Positions 1-8,193 of a DNA stretch of 23,948 bases are shown here, one piece after another. How positions within the stretch are numbered: the stretch's first letter is position 1; each line of letters opens with the position of its first letter. The translations under genes and the position numbers were made by a program. The notes beneath the pieces are model-generated. The model was not told the DNA's origin and did no database searches. It saw only the letters and a list, made by a program, of their open reading frames with translations. The stretch spans positions 1 through 23,948 of IMG/VR virus record IMGVR_UViG_3300017708_002438; one strand, written 5' to 3'. This DNA comes from a virus.

Positions 1-756
1 AGTAACTGCATTACCAGTTGCAGAAACAGTAGTTGTTGCAAAACCATTTCCTGCTGCTTTTTTAGTAGTAGCATCTAGTACTGATACAGCATTTGATTCA
101 TCTGATACTGATGTGACAAATGTACTTGCATGTCCTGCTGTACCGTATATAGTCGGGTCACCAAACTGATTAGCTCCTATAAGGGTATAAGCATCACTTT
201 CATAAGAAGTTGTGATATCAGTACTGGCTATAGCAGGTTGTCCTGGGTTAAAGAAGTTTATTGTACCTTCTGAATCTATACCTGCTGTCTTAATTACAAA
301 CTGCCCTCTAGTTGCATCATTCTCAAACTTAGCAACATATAATACTGCCCCTTCGTCATTAATAATTTTTTGAGTGCCTGGTACTCCAGGATTGTCAGTT
401 ATTGTAAAGAAGTCTCTTAAGGGAAATCCTTTTGGTAGCATTCCCTCATCATCCAACTTCTCAATAGCCATAAAACCTGCACCCCCGTTCTTATCATCAC
501 CTGTGCCGATAGCGATAGAAAAATCAGTCTCAGTATTTCCTACAATTGTGTCTTCTGTGAGTGGTCCCCCTAAAGCTACAGAGACTGCACCATCTTCGTC
601 TTTTTTAAAGTACACCCCATTTTCTGCTGTGTTGGGGAAATAACACGAAAGTCTCCGATACCCTGGAGGAATGTTGCAATTTTGTTTAAATACTCTTTCC
701 CTAGGTATGGAGACATCATATGTGGGTATACTAGCAATATATTTAGATAAACTCAT
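1..756 (-). CDS. Partial structural-like protein with N-terminal Cys-Pro-Gly-Tyr repeat
   Basis: An open frame of 252 codons starts at ATG 756-754 and runs off the left edge, so the C-terminus is missing. The start overlaps the stop of a 29-codon micro-ORF (ATGA). Residues 12-37 carry a motif, TYDVSIP...C27NIPPGYRRLS, that matches the three repeats of the protein at 20455-21159 on the other arm. The rest is rich in Gly, Thr, Ala, Asp and Asn, with beta-rich stretches such as DTIVGNTETDFSIAIGTGDD, as in tail or fibre proteins. It follows the structural genes on the same strand. A virion role (tail, fibre or decoration) is inferred from place and composition; I do not recognise the family. Confidence 0.8.
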   Translation of the reverse strand, partial: MSLSKYIASIPTYDVSIPRERVFKQNCNIPPGYRRLSCYFPNTAENGVYFKKDEDGAVSVALGGPLTEDTIVGNTETDFSIAIGTGDDKNGGAGFMAIEKLDDEGMLPKGFPLRDFFTITDNPGVPGTQKIINDEGAVLYVAKFENDATRGQFVIKTAGIDSEGTINFFNPGQPAIASTDITTSYESDAYTLIGANQFGDPTIYGTAGHASTFVTSVSDESNAVSVLDATTKKAAGNGFATTTVSATGNAVT

Positions 757-842
757 TGCCCGTTATTTTGTTGTTGTTTAATTTGTTCTGCGAGTTCACG
801 CATTCTTTCAAAAAATTTTGATAGTCCTGGATTACTAGCCAT
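753..842 (-). CDS. 29-aa micro-ORF, charged helical peptide
   Basis: ATG at 842-840, 29 sense codons, TGA at 755-753 overlapping the next ATG as ATGA. The peptide begins MASNPGLSKFFERMRELAEQ and ends in a Gln/Asn-rich tail; it looks like one amphipathic helix. It is the first ORF after the intrinsic terminator at 858-885 and would translationally couple the gene downstream. No Shine-Dalgarno sequence is visible; the leader is AT-rich. Its real status rests on the exact stop-start overlap and amphipathic pattern. It could instead be only a leader peptide. Function unknown. Confidence 0.5.
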   Translation of the reverse strand: MASNPGLSKFFERMRELAEQIKQQQNNGQ

Positions 843-857
843 GATAATATTTTTTAT

Positions 858-885
858 AAAAAAAAGGGGGAGGAAACCCTCCCCC
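858..885 (-). terminator. Intrinsic terminator
   Basis: Read on the minus strand, GGGGGAGG, a 4-base loop and CCTCCCCC form a perfect 8-bp GC-rich stem, followed by eight T residues (plus-strand A run 858-865). It lies 16 bases past the stop of the 816-aa gene and points leftward, so it should end most transcripts of the head/connector operon before the next structural gene. Confidence 0.9.
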
Positions 886-901
886 AATTTAGTTAGGTAA
901 A

Positions 902-3352
902 TTATGCTGCTCCTTCGCAACCAATGCTGCCTCCTAAGGCATCTATGATTGATGTGTAGCTACATACCGTATCAGATGGAATCAAGAAGATATATCTAAT
1001 CTCTTCTCCCATTCTGCGGCTTGCAGTTCCAGCATAAGGATTACGCTTCAACTTAACTGTGAACTTGTCGTACTGTACGCAAGGCTCAAGTTTAGTTTCG
1101 AATCCGCTTAGGTACCCTTCAGCATAGCTTCTTCGTGGAGAAATACCAGCGAAGTATTCTGCAGAAGCTTTTTCCTGTACCATGTAGTTAACACCCCAAC
1201 CAGTTCCATCAAAGTCTCTCTCATGACGAGTTACTCTAAATGGAGTAGTTACGAATTGGTAACCTTCCATCAATACTGAAGGAGCTTCCCCGCCTGATAC
1301 TTGAATCTTAACTCCTTTAGGAGTGAAAGTACCAATTTGGTCAGCAAGCATTGCTGGTGGACATAGGTAAGCGTTCTTAGCAACGAATTTGATACCACAT
1401 TCACAATCATCTGGGTAAGCTCCACCTACACCTTTGATTGTGATTTTGATGGTACCTGATGAAGCCCCTCCAAATGGTGAACCAGCAAGGTCAATTACGA
1501 TTTCATCTCCAACTGCAAAACCTGAACTTGGAGCACTTACGTTAACAAGAACAACTTTTATTGGTTCTACAGCAGTACTGCTAAGTGTTACTCTAATATC
1601 AAATTCAGTTCCAGCTGGCTTAGAGCCTGCACCTCCAGTAACTGCAGTAGAAGCTTCAGTTACAAGGAATGTACTGTTATCATCTGCTACATTAATAGTA
1701 GGTGCACCTGTAGTAGTATCTACAGCCCAAGAAGTAATTTCTCCTGCAGCTACAGTTTTAAGAGACCAAGATTCGAAATCGAAGTCCTCTGGCATTTCAG
1801 GGAAAATTGGGTCTGCAGTTTCGCAGCCTTCGCATGCAGGCTCAGAAGTCTGAGTACCTAAGAATCTATTTCTACACTCTGTGAATAGAGTTGAAGTAGA
1901 TGGAGGCTCAGTAGTGTCTGCCGTTACTGATAATTCAGGGAAAGCAGCTTGCAGTTCAGCAAGTTTTGCTGCACGTTTAGCATCTCTTGCTGCATCAGTA
2001 GCATAAGGACCACATTCGAGGTCTACAATGATTTCTAAACTTCTAGTATATACTGAACAAGATTTACCTGTTGCCCAAGCAATAGTGTCAGCAGAATATG
2101 CAATTAAGCATACTGTGTCTTCTGCAGCGTAAGCAGATAACTCAAACTGAGCAGCTGATGTGATACCAGCAACACCTGCAATGATAGCAGCTCTTAATGT
2201 AGCATCAGTCTCATTAGAATCAAGTACAAATATAAAAGTCGTAGTGTCGATAGCATCAGCAGCTCTTCCAGCATCTGTTACGCCAGCATTTGTAACACCA
2301 GCTATGGCCGTAAGCACTGTGTCAAGTGATGCTGCAGTATAATGTCCAGAATCAATTACTAATTTCCATCTATAAAGTCCGCTAATTGTAGTGGCACCTG
2401 ATGGGCAAGTCTCACAATCAGTAACAACTTTTACTACCTCAGAACCATTTCTGTTAAGTGTAGCAGGCTCTGCAAACGCTGCAGAAGGAGCTGCACTAGC
2501 AATAACTTGGTAAGTAGAAGTAGAACCTTCTCTTTCGATTCTTTCAACATCTACGTCTAAAGAACCAAGGTTAGCATCTGCATTTACCCATGCTTGTACC
2601 TGAGCAAGTGCTTCACCATTACCTTCATCACATCTTTCGATTGTGTAGTAAGTAACTGCTGAACCTTCAGCGTATAGGTCTGGAGTACAAGAAGAAGTAC
2701 CAATAACCTCTACTAAATCACCTACTTTGATAGATGCTCCTGTTCCAGCATCAGAACCAGCACGAAGCTCATAGTCTCTGATAGTTTCTACTAAATCTTC
2801 TACAATAGACTGACAAGAAGTATTAGCACATGGGTTAAGACAATTGTCGCAAGCTTCAGGAGAACCTGAGAATACGTTAAATTGTAAATTTGCAACCCCA
2901 TCACGGAAACCGAGATAAGAAAGTTGCTCACCGAATAATTGTAATGAAACTGTAGTAGCTTCATTTTCTTTTAGTTTAATACCTGTACCAGCTGTACCAT
3001 TATACCCTAAAGTTACTTCAGAATATACGGGTGCCTTAGCACGGTCAAAAGTGACATCAAGAACATCATCTCTTCTAAATGCAATAGTTGAGAAGTTCTT
3101 ATTTGTCATATTACCCGCATCTTGAGTGCGGCCTGTTCCCACTTGAAGTTGATACAAATCCCCTTTTGGGTTTCCATCCATGGAAGCTACAGCTGCTGGA
3201 CCTCTTGAGGTCTTGTCAGCCATTCTAAACAAACCAATTTGACCGTTTGCTAGTCTTAATGAGCCTTTACCCTCAGGTATAACGGCATTTTGTCCTAAGT
3301 CTGATAGGACCATCAGCCTTGAATAAGCTGAATTGTGTGAACGTGAATTCAT
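902..3352 (-). CDS. Large virion structural protein (816 aa), family not recognised
   Basis: It starts MNSRSHNSAYSRLMVLSDLG. The first ~160 residues look like a compact beta domain. Cys clusters follow: C168, C171, C175 and C180, then a C313/C316 pair and a C507/C510 pair, the last two of the form CxxC. The middle is rich in Ala, Thr, Asp and Ser (about residues 240-600), as in secreted or virion surface proteins. No signal peptide or membrane segment is seen. It is the last gene before the terminator at 858-885, downstream of capsid and connector genes, and its low-copy-looking neighbours suggest it could be highly expressed. A tail tube/sheath, ring or decoration protein are all possible; I cannot choose. 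The Cys clusters might bind metal or form disulfides. Confidence 0.85.
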   Translation of the reverse strand: MNSRSHNSAYSRLMVLSDLGQNAVIPEGKGSLRLANGQIGLFRMADKTSRGPAAVASMDGNPKGDLYQLQVGTGRTQDAGNMTNKNFSTIAFRRDDVLDVTFDRAKAPVYSEVTLGYNGTAGTGIKLKENEATTVSLQLFGEQLSYLGFRDGVANLQFNVFSGSPEACDNCLNPCANTSCQSIVEDLVETIRDYELRAGSDAGTGASIKVGDLVEVIGTSSCTPDLYAEGSAVTYYTIERCDEGNGEALAQVQAWVNADANLGSLDVDVERIEREGSTSTYQVIASAAPSAAFAEPATLNRNGSEVVKVVTDCETCPSGATTISGLYRWKLVIDSGHYTAASLDTVLTAIAGVTNAGVTDAGRAADAIDTTTFIFVLDSNETDATLRAAIIAGVAGITSAAQFELSAYAAEDTVCLIAYSADTIAWATGKSCSVYTRSLEIIVDLECGPYATDAARDAKRAAKLAELQAAFPELSVTADTTEPPSTSTLFTECRNRFLGTQTSEPACEGCETADPIFPEMPEDFDFESWSLKTVAAGEITSWAVDTTTGAPTINVADDNSTFLVTEASTAVTGGAGSKPAGTEFDIRVTLSSTAVEPIKVVLVNVSAPSSGFAVGDEIVIDLAGSPFGGASSGTIKITIKGVGGAYPDDCECGIKFVAKNAYLCPPAMLADQIGTFTPKGVKIQVSGGEAPSVLMEGYQFVTTPFRVTRHERDFDGTGWGVNYMVQEKASAEYFAGISPRRSYAEGYLSGFETKLEPCVQYDKFTVKLKRNPYAGTASRRMGEEIRYIFLIPSDTVCSYTSIIDALGGSIGCEGAA

Positions 3353-3363
3353 AGTTAAAAAAT

Positions 3364-4035
3364 TTAAGTGTTATTAATAATCCTGTCCTTGTTAATTAAT
3401 GCGGAATTGGCATCGCCATAATTCCTGAAAAACGATTCGGCACACATTGAAATTACTTTGTTGACCCACCAATCTGTGCCCTCTGGGTCTATGTCTGTAG
3501 AGGCTGTACCGTCAATCTTGACGTAGCCTGAAATATCTACTGGTTTTGGAAACCTATAATATGTTATGACACCTCTATCGATTGTGAAATCTTTAGTGTA
3601 AACATTTAGGTTGTTATTTCCAATATAATATGGAGCCTCTCTATATCTAATGGAAGGAGCGTTGTTCGCATCCCTGACTATTTGTTCTTGGTCAAAGTTT
3701 TTAATCTCAAATAAACTCACTCTTATGCCTTTACAGTCTTTAGTATCTACATAAGCAAAAGCACTTGATATTTCAAACCAGTCATCTGCATTTACATCTA
3801 ACGGAACAATGTTGTCAATTGCTGGGAGAGGTTGTACGTTATTATCTATTACAAGGAACTCTTCTGCATCTGAGAGAGAGCTATCATTTCTTTGGTCTAA
3901 TGAATAGTCCAAAAATCTAATTTGCTCCTCATTATACAAAAAGACAAATCTATCTTTTGAAGCTGCTATATTATTAGAACTTAAGTTTTTATTTACTTTA
4001 GTTAAAAATCTTAAGTATGCTTCTTGTATATCCAT
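3364..4035 (-). CDS. Probable head-tail connector / ring protein (223 aa)
   Basis: Starts MDIQEAYLRFLTKVNKNLSS. The N-terminal helix, the phrase APSIRYREAPYYIGNNNLNV and the later ITYYRFPKPVDISGYVKIDG resemble small connector (ring/adaptor) proteins of Bacteroidota podoviruses, where a Tyr/Pro-rich beta segment sits before a C-terminal helical part (WWVNKVISMCAESFFRNYGD). Its ATG overlaps the stop of the 303-aa gene upstream (TGATG), and it lies 11 bases before the 816-aa gene. Place in the order capsid-connector-tail supports a neck role. The assignment is by pattern and context only; it may be another minor virion protein. Confidence 0.75.
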   Translation of the reverse strand: MDIQEAYLRFLTKVNKNLSSNNIAASKDRFVFLYNEEQIRFLDYSLDQRNDSSLSDAEEFLVIDNNVQPLPAIDNIVPLDVNADDWFEISSAFAYVDTKDCKGIRVSLFEIKNFDQEQIVRDANNAPSIRYREAPYYIGNNNLNVYTKDFTIDRGVITYYRFPKPVDISGYVKIDGTASTDIDPEGTDWWVNKVISMCAESFFRNYGDANSALINKDRIINNT

Positions 4036-4946
4036 CAGTCAATTTGAAGTTTCTCTAATAGTTCTTCGTTACCTACTTTAGTTAAAGTTATATATGCTTG
4101 TTGAACGGTTCTCCCGAGTTTTTCACCATCTAAGTAGTAGGTGTTGTCTTCTTTAATAATTTTTCTTCTTTTGATGAAATCACTAATTTTATTTTTAATT
4201 AGGATTTCTTCGTAATCAGTTGTCATGATAGTCTCAGCCAAGTAATCAAGGTTTCGTGAATCAACTAACCATCTTTCAAGAAGAGATAACATTACACCTT
4301 TAGTTGCACTTTGACCTCTTCTAATAGCTCCTACAAATTGTAGGTATTGCTTAAGTCTATCTGAATCTTTTGTATACATGTTACCAAACCAAGTAAGTAC
4401 AGAAAGCCTTTTCTCTGAGTTAGAAGTTTGAGCTTCAGCACTTTTTGTAGTATCAATTATAGCATATAACGAACCGTTATATCTTGGATTACTACCATCA
4501 CAATTAGGGGTAATTTGTCCTCCACGGTATGCTAAGTACAATTTAAAGTAATTGTCCATGTCCGCAGTATCTATAATAGTATTATGAGATAAATCAATAC
4601 CACAATGCTCGGAAGCTAAGAAATCTTTTTCAGTAAGATTAGGATTAGTCTTAATGTAGTTAGCGAGTTTAACCTCATACCAATCGGTAAGATTTTTTCT
4701 TTCTTTTAGAATCTTAGCAATCTCTGTTTTACTTTTACCTCTAAATTCTGAAGAATTCTCATCAAATCCTGTATCATACCTCCCTGTCTCAGGGCTACCT
4801 AAGAATAAACATCTAGCTGGTTCAGCCGTATAAGATACCATCTTATATCTACTAATCTCTCTCAATGGCTCTGGAGTAGAATCATCTACTTTTTCTACAA
4901 TACGATAAATTCTGTCTTTAGCGACTTCAAAACATTCTGAATACAT
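4035..4946 (-). CDS. Conserved-looking phage protein, 303 aa, unknown
   Basis: Begins MYSECFEVAKDRIYRIVEKV. The mix of charged helices and aromatic residues suggests a soluble globular protein. The C-terminal third (from about residue 240, DYEEILIKNKISDFIKRRKI) has a small winged-helix-like alternation of basic helices and a beta hairpin (YYLDGEKLGRTVQQAYITLT), so DNA or protein binding is conceivable. No catalytic motif, signal peptide or membrane segment is seen. It lies between the capsid region and the connector gene and overlaps the latter by one base (TGATG), so it is probably a virion or assembly factor. Function is not recognised. Confidence 0.75.
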   Translation of the reverse strand: MYSECFEVAKDRIYRIVEKVDDSTPEPLREISRYKMVSYTAEPARCLFLGSPETGRYDTGFDENSSEFRGKSKTEIAKILKERKNLTDWYEVKLANYIKTNPNLTEKDFLASEHCGIDLSHNTIIDTADMDNYFKLYLAYRGGQITPNCDGSNPRYNGSLYAIIDTTKSAEAQTSNSEKRLSVLTWFGNMYTKDSDRLKQYLQFVGAIRRGQSATKGVMLSLLERWLVDSRNLDYLAETIMTTDYEEILIKNKISDFIKRRKIIKEDNTYYLDGEKLGRTVQQAYITLTKVGNEELLEKLQID

Positions 4947-5009
4947 AATTGGTTAATTTAGTTGGTTTTTTAAATATGTTGGGTAAAAGCTTACGCTTAT
5001 GTTTCATTT

Positions 5010-5195
5010 CTAGCCCCCGCAAGAAAAATTAGATTGGGATGGGTTTTGTATACCAAAACCTTGTGCTCTGTCTTTTTGAGCATCTGTCATGTAACCTCCG
5101 TGTCCCATTTTTTTATAGGCACCACCCGTACCCATTTTCTTCATCATTTTACCTCCTTGGGTCATTTTCTTTTTATTTTTGTTGCCGTATTTCAT
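5010..5195 (-). CDS. 61-aa Gly/Lys/Met-rich protein with GFGIQ motif
   Basis: A short basic protein with the spaced repeats GGKMMKKMG, GGAYKKMG and GGYMTDAQK, ending in AQGFGIQ (GFGIQ at residues 46-50) and a Ser/Asn/Cys/Gly tail. No stable fold is obvious and it is probably disordered. It lies between the capsid gene (with a G/C hairpin in the gap) and the 303-aa gene, on the same strand. GFGIQ also opens three right-arm proteins (21466, 22603, 23365), which hints at a shared binding partner. Short Gly/Lys/Met-rich proteins of this sort are common in aquatic phage genomes without known function. The position suggests a minor virion component; this is inference. Confidence 0.7.
   Translation of the reverse strand: MKYGNKNKKKMTQGGKMMKKMGTGGAYKKMGHGGYMTDAQKDRAQGFGIQNPSQSNFSCGG
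5046..5060 (-). other. GFGIQ core in the 61-aa capsid-side protein
   Basis: Codes residues 46-50 of the 61-aa protein, preceded by Ala-Gln and followed by Asn-Pro-Ser. Shares only the five-residue core with the right-arm leaders and lies near the C-terminus, not the N-terminus. Confidence 0.7.
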
Positions 5196-5212
5196 GTGTG
5201 ATAAGTATTAAA

Positions 5213-5231
5213 GGGGGGAATAAATCCCCCC
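5213..5231 (-). terminator. G6/C6 hairpin after the capsid gene (weak terminator or attenuator)
   Basis: Minus strand: GGGGGG, loop ATTTATT, CCCCCC, then only TTTAATA. The stem is strong but the U-tract is short, so partial termination, attenuation or mRNA 3'-end protection of the capsid message is more likely than a full stop. It lies 17 bases past the capsid stop codon. Confidence 0.6.
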
Positions 5232-5248
5232 GTTAAAAAAAGGTTATA

Positions 5249-6919
5249 TTAAAACTCGTTAGTTTCGAGTTTCTCAATCATTACGACTCTAGACTTGTCT
5301 GGAATCCATGCTGACATGGAAGACATGCAGGTGAACTCTCTACCAGGCTGTGGTCGTGAGTAGTTGAAGCCTTGTTCAAATACTGGTCCGTTAGTAGAAC
5401 CGTAAGAGAAATCAGGCACATTCTTAGGCTTAACAATGTAAAGGTTACTAGTACCTTGAGAAGCATTGTCAATCTCGACACCTTTAGGTAATACACTTCT
5501 ATCGAATACATTAGAGTACATTGGGTCAGTGATATCCCACATAACCAAAGTCCAAGAACGCTTAGATAGTCCAGCAGAGTATCCTCGGCTGATGTAATCC
5601 CCAAAGCTATCATAGTCAAGAGATGGGTCGTGCTCAACTCTTACCATACCGATTCCGTTTAGGAATGCTTCACCGATAGCATATGATTGATACTGTAAGT
5701 TGTATCTGTCGCTACCCGTCAAGATTTTCACTGGAAGTGCTTCTTGGTCAACGTGTACAGGTACAGTGTTCTTGAACTCTTCTTTGAATAGCTCACGAAC
5801 TAGATTGTGTGCGTTGAAACCAGCCTTGAAGACTAATTTTCTGTCGTGAATCTGAATGGAAGTACCGTGATAGATAACCTCAGCAGCTTTTTGAATGTAC
5901 TGACGAAGCTCGTTTACGTTTTTGTAGATGAATCTATGACCTCTACGTAACTGGTGGTAAAGACCTTCGTTAACAATCTTAGAACCGTTGATTCCTGTGA
6001 TTGTAGCACCTCGGTCAAACATCATACCCATTGCAGTAAGCTTCATCAACTCAGCCATTGCAAGAGCTTCCATAATAGGCTGAACTCGAACTGTGTCACG
6101 AAGAAGTCTTCCGCTATTAGGGTTAACTTGGCCAACGAAGAAGTAATCTCCTCCTAGACGGTCTTGCATTTTCTGAATTCTTTCAGTTAAGAAAGATGCT
6201 TCTTTACCATTTACAGTAAGAACATCTGCGTAAGCAGAGTATCCAACTTGTACTGCACGGTAATCACCTAGAGTATACTGAAGTTTCACAGAGTTTTCAG
6301 AAAGACCCATCATGTTAGGAGCAGAATATTGAGTATCAAACTCACCAGCAACGTGGTCAATTTTTACATACTCAGTACCAGGCTTCAACTTCGATGCTGG
6401 GAAGTATTTACTTCTATCTCTTGTTACAAGTTGTACAGTGTGTACATAACCGTCACCCTCATCTACTACTTCTGAATCCTCGATAACAATCACTTGCTCA
6501 CCATCTACTGGGTCGTAAGTAAGAATGTCACCAGGAGAGAATGGATGCGACAACTTGATGTCAAAGTAAGAACCATCAATTCCTAAATAACTACCTTCTT
6601 CTACATTTTGTACTACGCATGGTTTTTCAATATCCATTGCGATTTCGTAATCGAAGCTACCTCTGATACCATTTACAAAGATTTTATCTGAATTACGCAG
6701 AGCATCTTTAATAAAAGGTACGTTAACGATTCGAGCATTCTCAAAAAGCTCTAACATACCTAAAGATGTTCTATCATCCACATAGTCAGAAGCTTTCAAG
6801 GCTACTGAATCTAGGTAACCGAACTGGGATTGAATGTCACTTTTATTAGTAACCCCAATCACAGTAGAGTCATTGAAGTTTGCTCCAATAAACTGTCCAT
6901 TAAAATTTTCTTTTCCCAT
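5249..6919 (-). CDS. Major capsid protein (probable)
   Basis: A 556-aa soluble protein beginning MGKENFNGQFIGANFNDSTV. It has the mixed alpha/beta, Asn/Gly/Asp-rich composition usual for HK97-fold capsids: an N-arm, a beta-rich part with HPFSPGDILTYDP (about residues 125-140), a helical spine-like segment (IMEALAMAELMKLTAMGMMF, near 285-305) and a C-terminal beta region. The case is mainly context: it follows terminase, portal and a scaffold-like acidic protein on the same strand, and is followed by a strong hairpin, as often seen after highly expressed capsid genes. Length fits crAss-like and related capsids (about 490-560 aa, from general knowledge). No separate protease is evident. An inner structural protein is the main alternative. 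Confidence 0.78.
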   Translation of the reverse strand: MGKENFNGQFIGANFNDSTVIGVTNKSDIQSQFGYLDSVALKASDYVDDRTSLGMLELFENARIVNVPFIKDALRNSDKIFVNGIRGSFDYEIAMDIEKPCVVQNVEEGSYLGIDGSYFDIKLSHPFSPGDILTYDPVDGEQVIVIEDSEVVDEGDGYVHTVQLVTRDRSKYFPASKLKPGTEYVKIDHVAGEFDTQYSAPNMMGLSENSVKLQYTLGDYRAVQVGYSAYADVLTVNGKEASFLTERIQKMQDRLGGDYFFVGQVNPNSGRLLRDTVRVQPIMEALAMAELMKLTAMGMMFDRGATITGINGSKIVNEGLYHQLRRGHRFIYKNVNELRQYIQKAAEVIYHGTSIQIHDRKLVFKAGFNAHNLVRELFKEEFKNTVPVHVDQEALPVKILTGSDRYNLQYQSYAIGEAFLNGIGMVRVEHDPSLDYDSFGDYISRGYSAGLSKRSWTLVMWDITDPMYSNVFDRSVLPKGVEIDNASQGTSNLYIVKPKNVPDFSYGSTNGPVFEQGFNYSRPQPGREFTCMSSMSAWIPDKSRVVMIEKLETNEF

Positions 6920-6944
6920 TGTTCTTTATTTATAAATTTACTTC

Positions 6945-8102
6945 TTATTTAATAAAAGGATTTTTAGTAGCCTTATCTCGTGTAGGCTTAAACGAAAAAT
7001 CTTTCTTTTCAGTAGGTGTCTTTTTTGCTTTTTTAATATCCATGAACACCTTCTTTTGTACCTCGTTTTGCTTGGATGCTGTTAAATTATTAACAAAACC
7101 CTCATAGTCAGTTAGAAAACTGTAGAGCAGTACGGCTCGTTGTGGGTCATTCCTAAAAGCTAAGTAAGCTTCGTCAACTTCAGCTAATCCTGACTCCTCC
7201 TTAAGGTTGGTAAGACCTTTTACCACCCTAGTAGAGGCTCTACTATCAAAATTTGATGACTTTAAAATTGATTTGATATCTTTCTTAAAATCCTCAATAG
7301 CTTTTGTTCTTTGATTATTAGCATCTTCTTGTTGTTGTAACATTTGCTGATGCTGGCCAACAACATGATGTTGAATAGTTTCAAAGGCTGATTGAGCCTC
7401 TTCATCTAAATCCATATCCTTGGTAATACGTTGAACATGCTTATTAATTTTTTGGTCATCCCATCCTACAAAATTTTTGTAGTATGTGTAAACAGCATTA
7501 ACTTTGCCTTGGTCAGTACTAATATCTAGATTGTTGATTCGGTCAACTGCAGTTTTAGATTGATAATACTGCTCTAAATCTCCACCTGATTGCTTAAAGG
7601 CTAAAAATTCTTTTTCAGCAGGGCTGAATGATGAATATATATTTTCTACAAGTCGTTCTGACTTCCATGTGTCCTGTTGTTTTGATAACTGCTCAAAGAC
7701 ATCTTTGTCTATTTCTACGTCACCACTATTTTCAAAGTCCTCCCAAAACCCAGACTCAATTAACTTTTTAGCTACAAACTCGTAATCAAATGAATTATCA
7801 TCGGTTAGTAACGCCTCTTTAACGGCTTCTTGTGCCTGTTGAGTCTCCTCATCGCTTGATGGCGGTGTAGGAGAATCTTCAAAAGCAACTTCCCTATCTA
7901 AGATATCTTCTATCTCAATTTTACCTGAAGGAGTTGGCTCTGTGGGTGCGGGAGAAACTTTTTCGGTAGGAGTTTCTTCCTTTGTTTCTTTTTGAGGTTC
8001 TTCCTGGACCTCTGATTCAGGTTGCTTAGTTTCTTTCGAGTCCTCAAATTCTATATTAAAGGGTTTCCCGATAGTAAATGGATTTTGGCTGGTATTGTCC
8101 AT
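6945..8102 (-). CDS. Scaffold-like protein (probable capsid scaffold)
   Basis: A 385-aa protein with a strongly acidic, Pro/Glu/Thr-rich and probably disordered N-terminal third (residues 17-100), a helical middle with a Gln-rich coiled-coil-like part (about 245-285) and a basic C-terminus (about 345-385, with KKAKK and KKDFSFKPTRDK). Acidic/helical body plus basic C-terminal coat-binding tail is the classic plan of phage scaffolding proteins. It lies exactly between portal and capsid genes, where scaffolds are normally found. Curiously NPF occurs near both ends (NPFTIGKPF at the start, KNPFIK at the end). No protease motif is visible. The call is from composition and synteny. Confidence 0.72.
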   Translation of the reverse strand: MDNTSQNPFTIGKPFNIEFEDSKETKQPESEVQEEPQKETKEETPTEKVSPAPTEPTPSGKIEIEDILDREVAFEDSPTPPSSDEETQQAQEAVKEALLTDDNSFDYEFVAKKLIESGFWEDFENSGDVEIDKDVFEQLSKQQDTWKSERLVENIYSSFSPAEKEFLAFKQSGGDLEQYYQSKTAVDRINNLDISTDQGKVNAVYTYYKNFVGWDDQKINKHVQRITKDMDLDEEAQSAFETIQHHVVGQHQQMLQQQEDANNQRTKAIEDFKKDIKSILKSSNFDSRASTRVVKGLTNLKEESGLAEVDEAYLAFRNDPQRAVLLYSFLTDYEGFVNNLTASKQNEVQKKVFMDIKKAKKTPTEKKDFSFKPTRDKATKNPFIK

Positions 8103-8162
8103 ATTGGTTGATTTTATGGTGTGAACTTAATAAATAATTTAAAATTAAAAAAATTTATAACA

Positions 8163-8193
8163 TTTGTAATTTTAACATTACAAAAATTGTAAT
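8163..8193. repeat. Nested inverted repeats TTTGTAAT / ATTACAAA / TTGTAAT
   Basis: TTTGTAAT (8163-8170) and ATTACAAA (8177-8184) are perfect inverted copies six bases apart. ATTACAA (8177-8183) also pairs with TTGTAAT (8187-8193) across three bases. The array begins directly after the portal stop codon and precedes the scaffold gene. It may be an operator or an RNA hairpin/processing site; no U-tract follows on the minus strand, so a terminator is unlikely. Confidence 0.5.

Noticed and set aside
374-643. Plus-strand ORFs within the left arm (for example here, 1434-1853 and 13970-14338)
   Set aside because: They are shadows opposite well-supported minus-strand genes.
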